From Candidatus Zixiibacteriota bacterium (GTDB lineage Bacteria; Zixibacteria; MSB-5A5; GN15; FEB-12): DNA of 35,092 nucleotides. The position numbers and the translations under genes are program-made. The notes beneath the pieces are model-generated. The model saw only the letters and a list, made by a program, of their open reading frames with translations. It ran no database searches and was not told the DNA's origin. The stretch is from contig CP070824.1 in assembly GCA_020344395.1 (NCBI GenBank), forward strand, positions 1,288,679 to 1,323,770, in the 5' to 3' direction. The stretch's first letter is position 1, and each line of letters opens with the position of its first letter. Shown here piece after piece: positions 24,043 through 31,771 of this stretch.

Positions 24043-26424
24043 GTGCTTAAAAGTTATTTGCGCGTCGCCCTAAGGAATCTCTATAAGAATAAACTCTATT
24101 CTGTCATCAACATAGTCGGACTGGGCGTGGCTATGGCCATGTGTGTGGCGGGATACATCAACTACCAATTCGGCCACAGCTACAATAATTTCCAAGAGAA
24201 CTTGGATGACATCTACATGGTCAGCGGCTACCAGATTTCGGACAACGAACGGCAGGATTGGTCTTTTATCCCCCTGCCAATGGGATCGGCCGTGGCAGAG
24301 GATGTTCCCGGGATTGAAAGGCTCACCAGAATGTCGGGCGGAGGAGCCACGGTGAGATACGAAGACGCCGTATTCAGTGAGAACTACCATCTGGCCGAGC
24401 CGGCCTTCTTCGAGATGTTCACCTTTCCGGTAACTGCAGGAGCTGCCGATCCTCTGCGAACGAGCACCGGCATTGTCATCACCGAGCGAATCGCACAGAA
24501 ATACTTCGGCAGGGAGGATCCCATCGGCAGGACACTCACCTTCAACCCTGACGGTGGGCGACAATTCGACTTTACTGTGGAGAGTGTGGTGGCCAACCCG
24601 CCGATGAATTCAAGCCTGCAATTCCGTTTCATCCTGCCCCTAGCATGGATCGAAGAACTCAGGAGCCTGGGCCTCAACAACTGGGAGCACTGGGCCAGGG
24701 CTACGTTCGTACAGGTCAGCGAGAACACTTCACCGACCGGCATCGAAGGCCAATTGCAGTCTTATGTTCAGAGTACTAATGCGGCCAACGAAAATTTCCA
24801 GATGGATGGATTTTCTCTGATACCAATGCGGCAACTGGCATCTGTCTCTCGTGAGCTGCGAGGACAGTTTTTCCCCAGCATGCACCCGACGGCAATGCTG
24901 GCTCCTTCAATAACAGCCCTGCTCGTCCTGCTGCTGGCCTGCTTCAATTTCATCAATACAGCCGTGGCCTATGCTTCCCGGAGGCTGAAGGAGATCGGCA
25001 TTCGGAAAGTAGTCGGAGGAGCCAGAAGTCAGCTGATCAAGCAGTTCCTTGGAGAGAACCTGGTGTTGTGTTTCCTTGCCCTGGTGGTGGCGGCGTTTCT
25101 TGCGGAGGTTTTCGTCCCTGCCTACGACAGCCTGTGGCCGGAAATTTCGCTGAGCATGGATTATTCTGAGAATCTCGGCCTGGTTGGTTTTCTGGTGGGA
25201 CTCTTACTCTTCACAGGTCTCGCAGCCGGCGCTTACCCGGCCTTCTATGTCAGTCGATTCCACCCGGTAGATATCCTCAAGGGACAGCAAAAACTGAGCG
25301 GCACCAGTCCATTGATCCGGGTCCTGCTTACTTTTCAACTGGCTCTTTCGATAACCGCTGTAATTGCGGCGGTGATTCTGACACGGAATGCAGATTACAT
25401 CAGCGATCTGGACCTCGGGTTTGACAGACACAACGTCTTTGTCGCCCCGGTCAACGGCGAAACAGAGTACACCGCCCTCAGGGCTGCATTGGAGGGACAA
25501 CCCGGTGTCAGAGCGATTGGCGGTTCAAACTCCCTGATGGGCAGAATGTGGTCGGCCGCCGATATTGAATCCGGAGAGATTAAAGAACGACTGAGACTAT
25601 TCCAAATCGGTGAGGATTTCGTCGAGACGTTTGGTCTCCAGATAACACAAGGCCGATCATTCGACCCTCAACTGGCCTCCGATTTCGACGAGGCTGTTAT
25701 CGTGAACCAGACGCTGGTTTCGGAATTCGGCTGGACCGATCCGGTGGGGAAGCACATCAAGTTCATCACTTCCGACACCGAGCAGGTGGAATGTCGCGTT
25801 ATCGGCGTGGTCAACGATTTCTACCCGAACGGAGTCTGGACAAGAGTTAGGCCGACCACAATGCGCCTGGCCCGACCGGATGATTACTACTTTCTCATCG
25901 CAAGATACGACAATGATAACCGGACCGCGTTTGCATCCTCAATTGAAGACACCTGGAAACGACTCTTTCCACATCGTCCGTATAACGGTTTCTGGCACTC
26001 AGAGACTCTTGAGGAGGAAGCCCAGGTAAATAACAGCATCAGGCTGGTTTTTCTGTATATCGCCGTGATGGTGGTCATAATCTCGGCCATGGGGCTGTTT
26101 GCCATCGTGTCTTTGAATATCACCAGGCGTACGAAGGAGATTGGCATCCGCAAAATACTGGGGGCCTCAGTCCGTGGCATCAGTTTCCTGGTGGTCAGGG
26201 AATTCGTCCTGCTGATCCTTATTGGAATCGTTTTGGCCAGTGGCCTGACCTATTTCCTGGTGGACTCGCTCATGGCCAGCATTTTCGAGTACTACTGTGA
26301 TTTCGGGATTGCCCCCTTTGTCTTCGGAGGGTTGCTGGTTCTGGTGGTGGCTTTGGTGACGGCAAGCTATCAGGTGTATTCTGCCGCCACGGCGAACCCG
26401 GTCGAGGCTCTTCGGTACGAATGA
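24043..26424 (+). CDS. ABC transporter permease, MacB/FtsX type
   Basis: A 793-residue membrane protein with two FtsX modules. The opening LKSYLRVALRNLYKNKLYSVINIVGL is typical of this family, with a first transmembrane segment at about 20-42, a periplasmic MacB-like domain to ~280, then 'RRLKEIGIRKVVGGARSQLIKQFLGEN' before a helix bundle (~290-420). A second periplasmic domain follows, then 'TRRTKEIGIRKILGASVRGISFLVV' with the last three helices. Such permeases usually couple cytoplasmic ATP hydrolysis to mechanical work on envelope substrates. No ATP-binding subunit is adjacent, so it must borrow one. The GTG at 24043 is chosen because AAGGAG lies 6 nt upstream. Confidence 0.88.
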   Translation: MLKSYLRVALRNLYKNKLYSVINIVGLGVAMAMCVAGYINYQFGHSYNNFQENLDDIYMVSGYQISDNERQDWSFIPLPMGSAVAEDVPGIERLTRMSGGGATVRYEDAVFSENYHLAEPAFFEMFTFPVTAGAADPLRTSTGIVITERIAQKYFGREDPIGRTLTFNPDGGRQFDFTVESVVANPPMNSSLQFRFILPLAWIEELRSLGLNNWEHWARATFVQVSENTSPTGIEGQLQSYVQSTNAANENFQMDGFSLIPMRQLASVSRELRGQFFPSMHPTAMLAPSITALLVLLLACFNFINTAVAYASRRLKEIGIRKVVGGARSQLIKQFLGENLVLCFLALVVAAFLAEVFVPAYDSLWPEISLSMDYSENLGLVGFLVGLLLFTGLAAGAYPAFYVSRFHPVDILKGQQKLSGTSPLIRVLLTFQLALSITAVIAAVILTRNADYISDLDLGFDRHNVFVAPVNGETEYTALRAALEGQPGVRAIGGSNSLMGRMWSAADIESGEIKERLRLFQIGEDFVETFGLQITQGRSFDPQLASDFDEAVIVNQTLVSEFGWTDPVGKHIKFITSDTEQVECRVIGVVNDFYPNGVWTRVRPTTMRLARPDDYYFLIARYDNDNRTAFASSIEDTWKRLFPHRPYNGFWHSETLEEEAQVNNSIRLVFLYIAVMVVIISAMGLFAIVSLNITRRTKEIGIRKILGASVRGISFLVVREFVLLILIGIVLASGLTYFLVDSLMASIFEYYCDFGIAPFVFGGLLVLVVALVTASYQVYSAATANPVEALRYE

Positions 26425-26488
26425 CAGCCTCGCCGTTCGATCCCTGGCTGAGCTGACAATGTGTCGTGATATATCAGCGTGTTTTCTC

Positions 26489-26517
26489 TTGCAATACTGG
26501 AGCTAGTTGACTATACT
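26489..26517 (+). promoter_or_regulatory. Putative promoter of the M43 protease gene
   Basis: TTGCAA (26489-26494), a 17-nt spacer, and TATACT (26512-26517), located 55 nt before the protease ATG. This is a good sigma-70-like match. Confidence 0.6.
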
Positions 26518-26572
26518 TAAAATAGGTCTGACCATACGGAGGGGGGATGGAAGCGCCTTTTCGGAGGATCGT

Positions 26573-28435
26573 ATGCTTCTGCCCGACACCGACAGGGGAC
26601 ACTTCAAGAGTACTGCGCCAGTTCTCATCTTATTTGCCGCTCTTCTATCAATATCCGGCTTCGCTGCCGATTCGACCGATGTCAATTCCCGCTATCCGGA
26701 CTGGTGCCGGACTCAGGAGATTTACGAGTCGTTTGAGTCAGGCTCAGGTACGCCCGTACCGGAAGAGGATTGCCCTACCCAGGGAGCCTGCGATGACCCT
26801 TTTATGCGTGACTCGTGGGCTGCGACGGACTCGTCATCGATAAGTTATGTCCGCATGGTCATTCATGTCGTGCGAACAAGTGACGGTAGCATGGCCGCCA
26901 GCACCGATGAGATGGTTCACGACTACATGGATACGGTCAACCAATTCTTCTGGCCGTCACTTATACAGTTTGACTATATCATAAACCATATCGATTCCAC
27001 GGAGCTGTATATAGTTGAGGATGTTGTTGAACTATACTATCTAAGGTACCACAATTCATTTCCTCCACGCCAGTACCTGAACGTATGGATTGTTAATGCC
27101 CCCACCATGTCCTACGCAGTGTCGACGGCACCATGGGGGCGATTGTTCTTTCACCCCGCCGGTGGTATTTACATAGAAGGGGGGTTCTGGCGTCGGGAAG
27201 GGGCTAGGGTTTTGACTCATGAGGCCGGACACTCATTGGGGCTTTTACACACCTTTGCCGGATCTTACACTTGTGGTCCATGCCACGAAGCACCTGGTGC
27301 GGCCAACCGCGATTCTGTCCCTGATTTTTGCTCTGACACGCCGGCAACCCCGCTTGAATCAGCTTGCCAGAACGCTCACGGCGCCGACAGTTGCACCGGT
27401 CTGGATTGGGGCTATACCATGCCTGAAAACATAATGGCCTATACCCCGCTTGAATGCTACGAGTCATTTACGCCGCAGCAAATGGCCAGGATGCGGTGCT
27501 GGCTACATGATTTCACGCGAGACTGGATAGATGTTGTCGACTTCTCTGTAAATCGAACATTCGGCTCTGCGCCATTCACCGTTACATTTGAAAGCATAGC
27601 GCGAAAGCCGGTCAGTCTGTGGACCTGGGACTTTGGCGACGGAACTTATTCCAACGAAGCCCAGCCCATTCACACCTATGAATCCGCAGGCGTCTTCACC
27701 GTTACGGCCACAGTTGAGACGCCTGAGGGGCCATTTGACACCACTTACACTGACCTAATTCGGGTTTTTGCGGACACCATTGCAGCAGCAAACCTGTCGA
27801 GTGAGCCGGGACAACGACCGAAGCTGGATCTTTATGTTCGAAACGATCTTCCGTTGAGCGAAGTAATTATACCGTTTTCCTATGACGGGCCACTGGCTTT
27901 GACGTTGGATTCAATTTCCAGGGCCGGCCTGCGGACCGAGTCTCTGGACCTGACCATTCTACATGCCAACACCTCCTCCCGCTGCCTTACGGTAAGGCTC
28001 AGATGTCTGGATACGACTGACTCGGCATGCCTGCAACCTGACACCGGCGCGTTGCTGTCTGCATACTTCTGTGTCCCTGCCTGGATCGACTCGGGCTGGA
28101 ACAGCATCAGAATCGCCGATTACCAGGACTACGCTCTCACGTTCGTTTCCCCCGATACGACTTATGTGCCGGCGGTAGTTGATGGCTCAATCAACGTCGA
28201 ATACGATTGCTGTCAGGGCTGGGTAGGCAATGTTGACGGAGACCCGCTGGAGCTTGTGGATATCGGCGATCTGACTCGGTTGATCGACTATCTTTTTGTA
28301 AGCTTTGAGCCGCTGGACTGTCCGAAAGAGGCTGACTGCAATCAAGACGGCAGCAGCACGATCGACATCGGGGATGTGACCCATTTGATAGAGTACCTCT
28401 TTCTTAAGTCGGCATCCCTTGCCTGGTGCAACTGA
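26573..28435 (+). CDS. Secreted M43 (pappalysin-type) metalloprotease with PKD and dockerin-like domains
   Basis: A 620-residue exported protein. The signal peptide ends near GFAADS (~33). The protease domain shows the extended zinc motif HEAGHSLGLLH at about 216-226 (H216, E217, H220, H226) and a Met-turn NIMAY near 286-290, with paired Cys typical of M43B. A PKD domain (~320-398) contains WTWDFGDGTYSNEAQPIHTY. After an Ig-like or cohesin-like region (~400-540), a tail of ~77 residues has two EF-hand-like repeats (NVDGD...VDIGDLTRLIDYLF and DCNQDG...IDIGDVTHLIEYLF), resembling a type I dockerin. The ATG at 26573 has GGAGG 5 nt upstream. The tail probably anchors or sorts the protein at the cell surface; its partner is unknown. 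Confidence 0.88.
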   Translation: MLLPDTDRGHFKSTAPVLILFAALLSISGFAADSTDVNSRYPDWCRTQEIYESFESGSGTPVPEEDCPTQGACDDPFMRDSWAATDSSSISYVRMVIHVVRTSDGSMAASTDEMVHDYMDTVNQFFWPSLIQFDYIINHIDSTELYIVEDVVELYYLRYHNSFPPRQYLNVWIVNAPTMSYAVSTAPWGRLFFHPAGGIYIEGGFWRREGARVLTHEAGHSLGLLHTFAGSYTCGPCHEAPGAANRDSVPDFCSDTPATPLESACQNAHGADSCTGLDWGYTMPENIMAYTPLECYESFTPQQMARMRCWLHDFTRDWIDVVDFSVNRTFGSAPFTVTFESIARKPVSLWTWDFGDGTYSNEAQPIHTYESAGVFTVTATVETPEGPFDTTYTDLIRVFADTIAAANLSSEPGQRPKLDLYVRNDLPLSEVIIPFSYDGPLALTLDSISRAGLRTESLDLTILHANTSSRCLTVRLRCLDTTDSACLQPDTGALLSAYFCVPAWIDSGWNSIRIADYQDYALTFVSPDTTYVPAVVDGSINVEYDCCQGWVGNVDGDPLELVDIGDLTRLIDYLFVSFEPLDCPKEADCNQDGSSTIDIGDVTHLIEYLFLKSASLAWCN

Positions 28436-28551
28436 ATACATGCTTCAGGCCGCATACAGACAGAGCCCCAGTCATGAACAGAAGGGGGTATAGGTCATGC
28501 TGGCTGTAGTGACGGCGGCCAGACCAGACAAACTCTACCCATATAGACCCT

Positions 28552-28580
28552 TTGAATGTGGGCCGATCCTGTTATATTAG
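28552..28580 (+). promoter_or_regulatory. Putative promoter before the first fibre gene
   Basis: TTGAAT (28552-28557) is followed by overlapping -10 options: TATATT at 28573-28578 (15-nt spacer) or TATTAG at 28575-28580 (17-nt spacer). The fibre gene ATG lies 67-70 nt further on. Moderate match only. Confidence 0.4.
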
Positions 28581-28646
28581 GTAAGACAGGACTGCTTTGA
28601 TCATTACTTCACATCGCAGAGACCATATCACTTAGGAGAAACTGCC

Positions 28647-31223
28647 ATGAGCGCAAACCATCCCAGACAGACTCTTTGGGCTTCAATTATGTTGACGGCA
28701 CTGACCGTGCTGTTGGCCGGTGCGGCGGCTGCCGAAGTGCCGCAAGTCATTAACTATCAAGGGAGATTGCTCGATGATTTGGGTTATCTGGTAGCCGACG
28801 GCGACTACCAGATAACCTTCAACATCTGGAATTATTATAGCGGTGGTGCGCTTCTGTGGTCATCCGGTGCCCAGATTGTGCCGGTCGAGGATGGGCTCTT
28901 CAGCTACGAACTAGGTTCGGCCGTGCCTCTGCCGCACGCCTTGTTCACCGATACCGTCCGCTGGCTGGGTATTTCGGTGAGCGGTGATCCGGAGATTGAA
29001 CCCCGCACCAGACTTATCACTGTTCCGTACGCCTACCAGGCGCTACGCGCCGACACGGCTGCGTATGCCGAATCGGGCGCGGGAGGCGGTGGGGATATTA
29101 CCGCCGTATATGCCGGTGATGGCCTCACCGGTGGCGGTGAGACGGGCGACGTGACGCTGGGTGTCGAGTTTGCCGGCAGTGGTGCTGCAACGACAGTCTC
29201 GCGCAGCGATCATGAGCATGACGCGGCTTATGTTAATGAGAGTCAGACGAATTCCGTGACCAGTACGATGATTACCGACGGAACAATAGAATTCGGTGAC
29301 ATCGCCCAGAACGGAGCGACTACTGATCAGGTTATGAAATGGAACGGCAGCGCCTGGGCCGCCGCCGATGATGAGACTGGTGGCGGCGATGGCATCATAG
29401 CCGACTCCATCGGGGATTCCCTGGCCAATTACTTCGATACGGCAAAGGTCGTTGACACGATCCAAGGCGTTCTTACCACAGGTGGCTATCTGACCGGCAA
29501 CCAGACAATCACTCTGTCGGGTGATGTGACCGGCTTCGGTGCCACCGCCATCGCGACGACGATTGCTGACGGAGCGGTCCAGGAATCCGACCTGGATATC
29601 ACCAACACCGGGTCCACCGGTCAGGTCCTTACGAAAGCGGCCGGAGACCAGTTCACCTGGGCTGACGACCAGACGGGGACCGGTGGGAGTTCCTTCTGGT
29701 CGGTCACCGACTCGGTGCTCTACACCAACGACTATTGGGGTATGGCCAGAGGCGGGGCCGGCAACATCTTGTACGGCGACAGCACTCACACCATGGTGAA
29801 CCTAGGTATTGCCTGCACCACAGGCACGAGCGGAGAGACGTATCACTCGATCACCATCGGTGGCGGTCGGGCAAACCTGGCCGCCGACAGGTACGCTACC
29901 GTCAGCGGAGGAGGATTTAACAAAGCCGAAGGAAGGTACAGCACTGTCGGTGGAGGCGTCAGCAACAAGGCCAGCGGTGACTGGAGCGTGGTGAGTGGTG
30001 GATCGAACAGCGAAGCCCAGGCAACCTACAGTTTCGTGGGCGGAGGCTTTTCCGATACGGCCAGCGGCTCAACAAGTGCGGTTGTGGGCGGATCCAGGAA
30101 CACCGCGGCAGGCATGTATAGTCTAGTCGGTGCCGGTCGAGAGAACAGTGCGACTGGTGCCTATAGTACAGTTGGCGCCGGGATTTATGATACTGCCCGC
30201 GGCCACTATGCTTCAGTGTTTTCAGGTTTCCACAACATTGCCGGCGATGAAGTGGACGATACGGCCACGTTCGTCGGTGGCGGCTACGAGAACGCTGCGC
30301 TGGGAAAATACTGCACTGTGTCGGGAGGCTACGGAGACACGGCTTACTATTGGTACAGTACCGTCTGCGGCGGTGAACGGAACATGGCCCATAGCTACCA
30401 CTCATCGGTAGGAGGCGGGGAAGGGAACCGAGCCATGGGGACCTGGTCTACCATTGCTGGCGGAGATCGGAACCACACCGGCATGTTTTACTCCGTGGTT
30501 GCTGGGGGAACAGAAAACAATGCTGACGCGAACGCAGCATCAATTCTGGGGGGTGTGAAGAATATGGCCGATGCCACCCAGAGCGTCATTCTTGGTGGCG
30601 AAAACGATACGATTGAGCCAACCGGTTCGTATTCAGTCGTCTACGGACGCAACGTTTACTGTGACCAGCCTTACCGCGTCATCTTCTTCCGTGGGGAGAC
30701 ACACGGTCGATTAGGACTGAACCGCGACGACAACGATGGCATCGACTATCCTGTACATGTTGGCGTTTCTTTAGGTGGCAACGGAGGCGGTGCTTACCTT
30801 TCGGCCGGTGGCGCCTGGACCAATGGTTCCAGCCGGGAGTTCAAAGAGAATTTCAAGCCGATGAACGGTCAGGATGTGCTGGGCCGCATAGACAGACTCC
30901 CGATGGGGGCCTGGGAGTACAAAGGCACAGGAGAGAGACATATCTGGCCGTGCGCGGAGGATTTCCATGAGCAGTTTGATGTCGGTACAATCACAAAGGA
31001 AGGCATCCGCGACGTGAAATACCTTGCGGCAGGAGATGTGGCCGGTGTAGCTTTAATCGGTGTGCAGGAGTTGTACCGCATGACACAGGCACTGGAAGCC
31101 AAGACTCAGGAGATCGACGAACTAAGAAGTGAGATTGCGCAACTGCGCGGTATGGTGGAATCGGCCCTGGCCTCACAGGGGAAAGCTACCCCCGGCAGCG
31201 GCCAACTCGCAAGCAGGCGTTAG
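28647..31223 (+). CDS. Secreted fibre-like protein 1: shared N-domain, YadA-head-like repeats, S74 chaperone tail
   Basis: 858 residues, ATG with AGGAG 8 nt upstream. A signal peptide (to ~29) is followed by an N-terminal domain (30-136; INYQGRL... PRTRLITVPYAYQALRAD) shared with two downstream proteins. Residues ~145-345 resemble tail-fibre shaft segments (GDGLTGGGETGDVTL, SRSDHEHDAAY). About 16 copies of a 15-residue repeat (GG-x-N-x-A-x-G-x-YS-x-V pattern) cover ~406-667 and suggest a left-handed beta-roll as in YadA or haemagglutinin heads. The tail (728-858) starts SSREFKENFKPM, matches the S74 intramolecular chaperone seen in phage fibres, and ends in a coiled coil. A trimeric surface fibre is the likely product; the ligand is unknown. 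Confidence 0.82.
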   Translation: MSANHPRQTLWASIMLTALTVLLAGAAAAEVPQVINYQGRLLDDLGYLVADGDYQITFNIWNYYSGGALLWSSGAQIVPVEDGLFSYELGSAVPLPHALFTDTVRWLGISVSGDPEIEPRTRLITVPYAYQALRADTAAYAESGAGGGGDITAVYAGDGLTGGGETGDVTLGVEFAGSGAATTVSRSDHEHDAAYVNESQTNSVTSTMITDGTIEFGDIAQNGATTDQVMKWNGSAWAAADDETGGGDGIIADSIGDSLANYFDTAKVVDTIQGVLTTGGYLTGNQTITLSGDVTGFGATAIATTIADGAVQESDLDITNTGSTGQVLTKAAGDQFTWADDQTGTGGSSFWSVTDSVLYTNDYWGMARGGAGNILYGDSTHTMVNLGIACTTGTSGETYHSITIGGGRANLAADRYATVSGGGFNKAEGRYSTVGGGVSNKASGDWSVVSGGSNSEAQATYSFVGGGFSDTASGSTSAVVGGSRNTAAGMYSLVGAGRENSATGAYSTVGAGIYDTARGHYASVFSGFHNIAGDEVDDTATFVGGGYENAALGKYCTVSGGYGDTAYYWYSTVCGGERNMAHSYHSSVGGGEGNRAMGTWSTIAGGDRNHTGMFYSVVAGGTENNADANAASILGGVKNMADATQSVILGGENDTIEPTGSYSVVYGRNVYCDQPYRVIFFRGETHGRLGLNRDDNDGIDYPVHVGVSLGGNGGGAYLSAGGAWTNGSSREFKENFKPMNGQDVLGRIDRLPMGAWEYKGTGERHIWPCAEDFHEQFDVGTITKEGIRDVKYLAAGDVAGVALIGVQELYRMTQALEAKTQEIDELRSEIAQLRGMVESALASQGKATPGSGQLASRR
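29862..30646 (+). repeat. Array of ~16 degenerate 45-bp (15-residue) repeats
   Basis: Within fibre gene 1, units such as GFNKAEGRYSTVGGG, VSNKASGDWSVVSGG and SRNTAAGMYSLVGAG follow one another at 15-residue steps with few interruptions (one longer unit, FHNIAGDEVDDTATFVGGG). The DNA is well diverged, so the array is old and selected at protein level. Confidence 0.85.
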
Positions 31224-31247
31224 TATGATCGCATATATAGGAGAGAG

Positions 31248-31547
31248 ATGATGCAGACTTATATCCTGATGACCAAGCTCTCGACCGAGACAGGCAGTCA
31301 GGTCAAGGAGCGCGCCCAGTTGGGCAAGGCCTGGATGAAACAGGTCAAGGAAAAATGCCCCGAGGTGAATTTTATCGCCCACTATGCCCTTCTGGGAGCT
31401 TTCGACTTCCTGAGTATTTATGAGGCTCCAAACGCCGATGTGGCTGCAAAAGTGTCTATGATCAGCCTGGCCAACGGCGCCTTCCAGGCTGAGAGCTGGA
31501 CCGCGATTGAGTACAAGCGGTTTATCGAATTGAGCGAAGAGTTGTAG
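31248..31547 (+). CDS. GYD domain protein
   Basis: A 99-residue protein matching the GYD family of small ferredoxin-fold proteins: 'TYILMTKLSTETG' at the start, 'YALLGAFDFLSIYEAPNAD' in the middle (the family's GxYD-like block), and a C-terminal strand/helix. Such proteins form dimeric alpha/beta barrels; function is not established. GGAGAG lies just upstream of a double ATG (31248 and 31251). It sits 24 nt after fibre gene 1 and so could be co-transcribed, though nothing ties it functionally to the fibres. Confidence 0.85.
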   Translation: MMQTYILMTKLSTETGSQVKERAQLGKAWMKQVKEKCPEVNFIAHYALLGAFDFLSIYEAPNADVAAKVSMISLANGAFQAESWTAIEYKRFIELSEEL

Positions 31548-31671
31548 GCCGAATAGCCGGCTCATAACAGGAAGCAGCATTAGTTGCAGCGGGAACCTCC
31601 TGAGTCTGCGGCAATACCTTACTCTTGTTGTCCTGTTTCGTATGGATTACGGACAAGGCCGTATAAGCTCC

Positions 31672-31699
31672 TTGGAAAACGCGTATAAAGGGCTATATT
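31672..31699 (+). promoter_or_regulatory. Putative promoter of fibre gene 2
   Basis: TTGGAA (31672-31677), a 16-nt spacer and TATATT (31694-31699), 72 nt before the ATG at 31772. No other feature was seen in the 224-bp gap. Confidence 0.5.
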
Positions 31700-31771
31700 G
31701 GGGCGAGATCACGCACACTCGCTGTTACTTCGCACATGAGAATTACACACATCAATTCAAGAGGTATTACC

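Noticed and set aside
26547-26843. Short frame with its own GGAGG and ATG just upstream of the M43 protease
   Set aside because: The ribosome-site-like G-run is tempting, but the frame overlaps the protease signal peptide region, encodes no known domain and is Arg/Pro-rich; the protease start has an equally good site.
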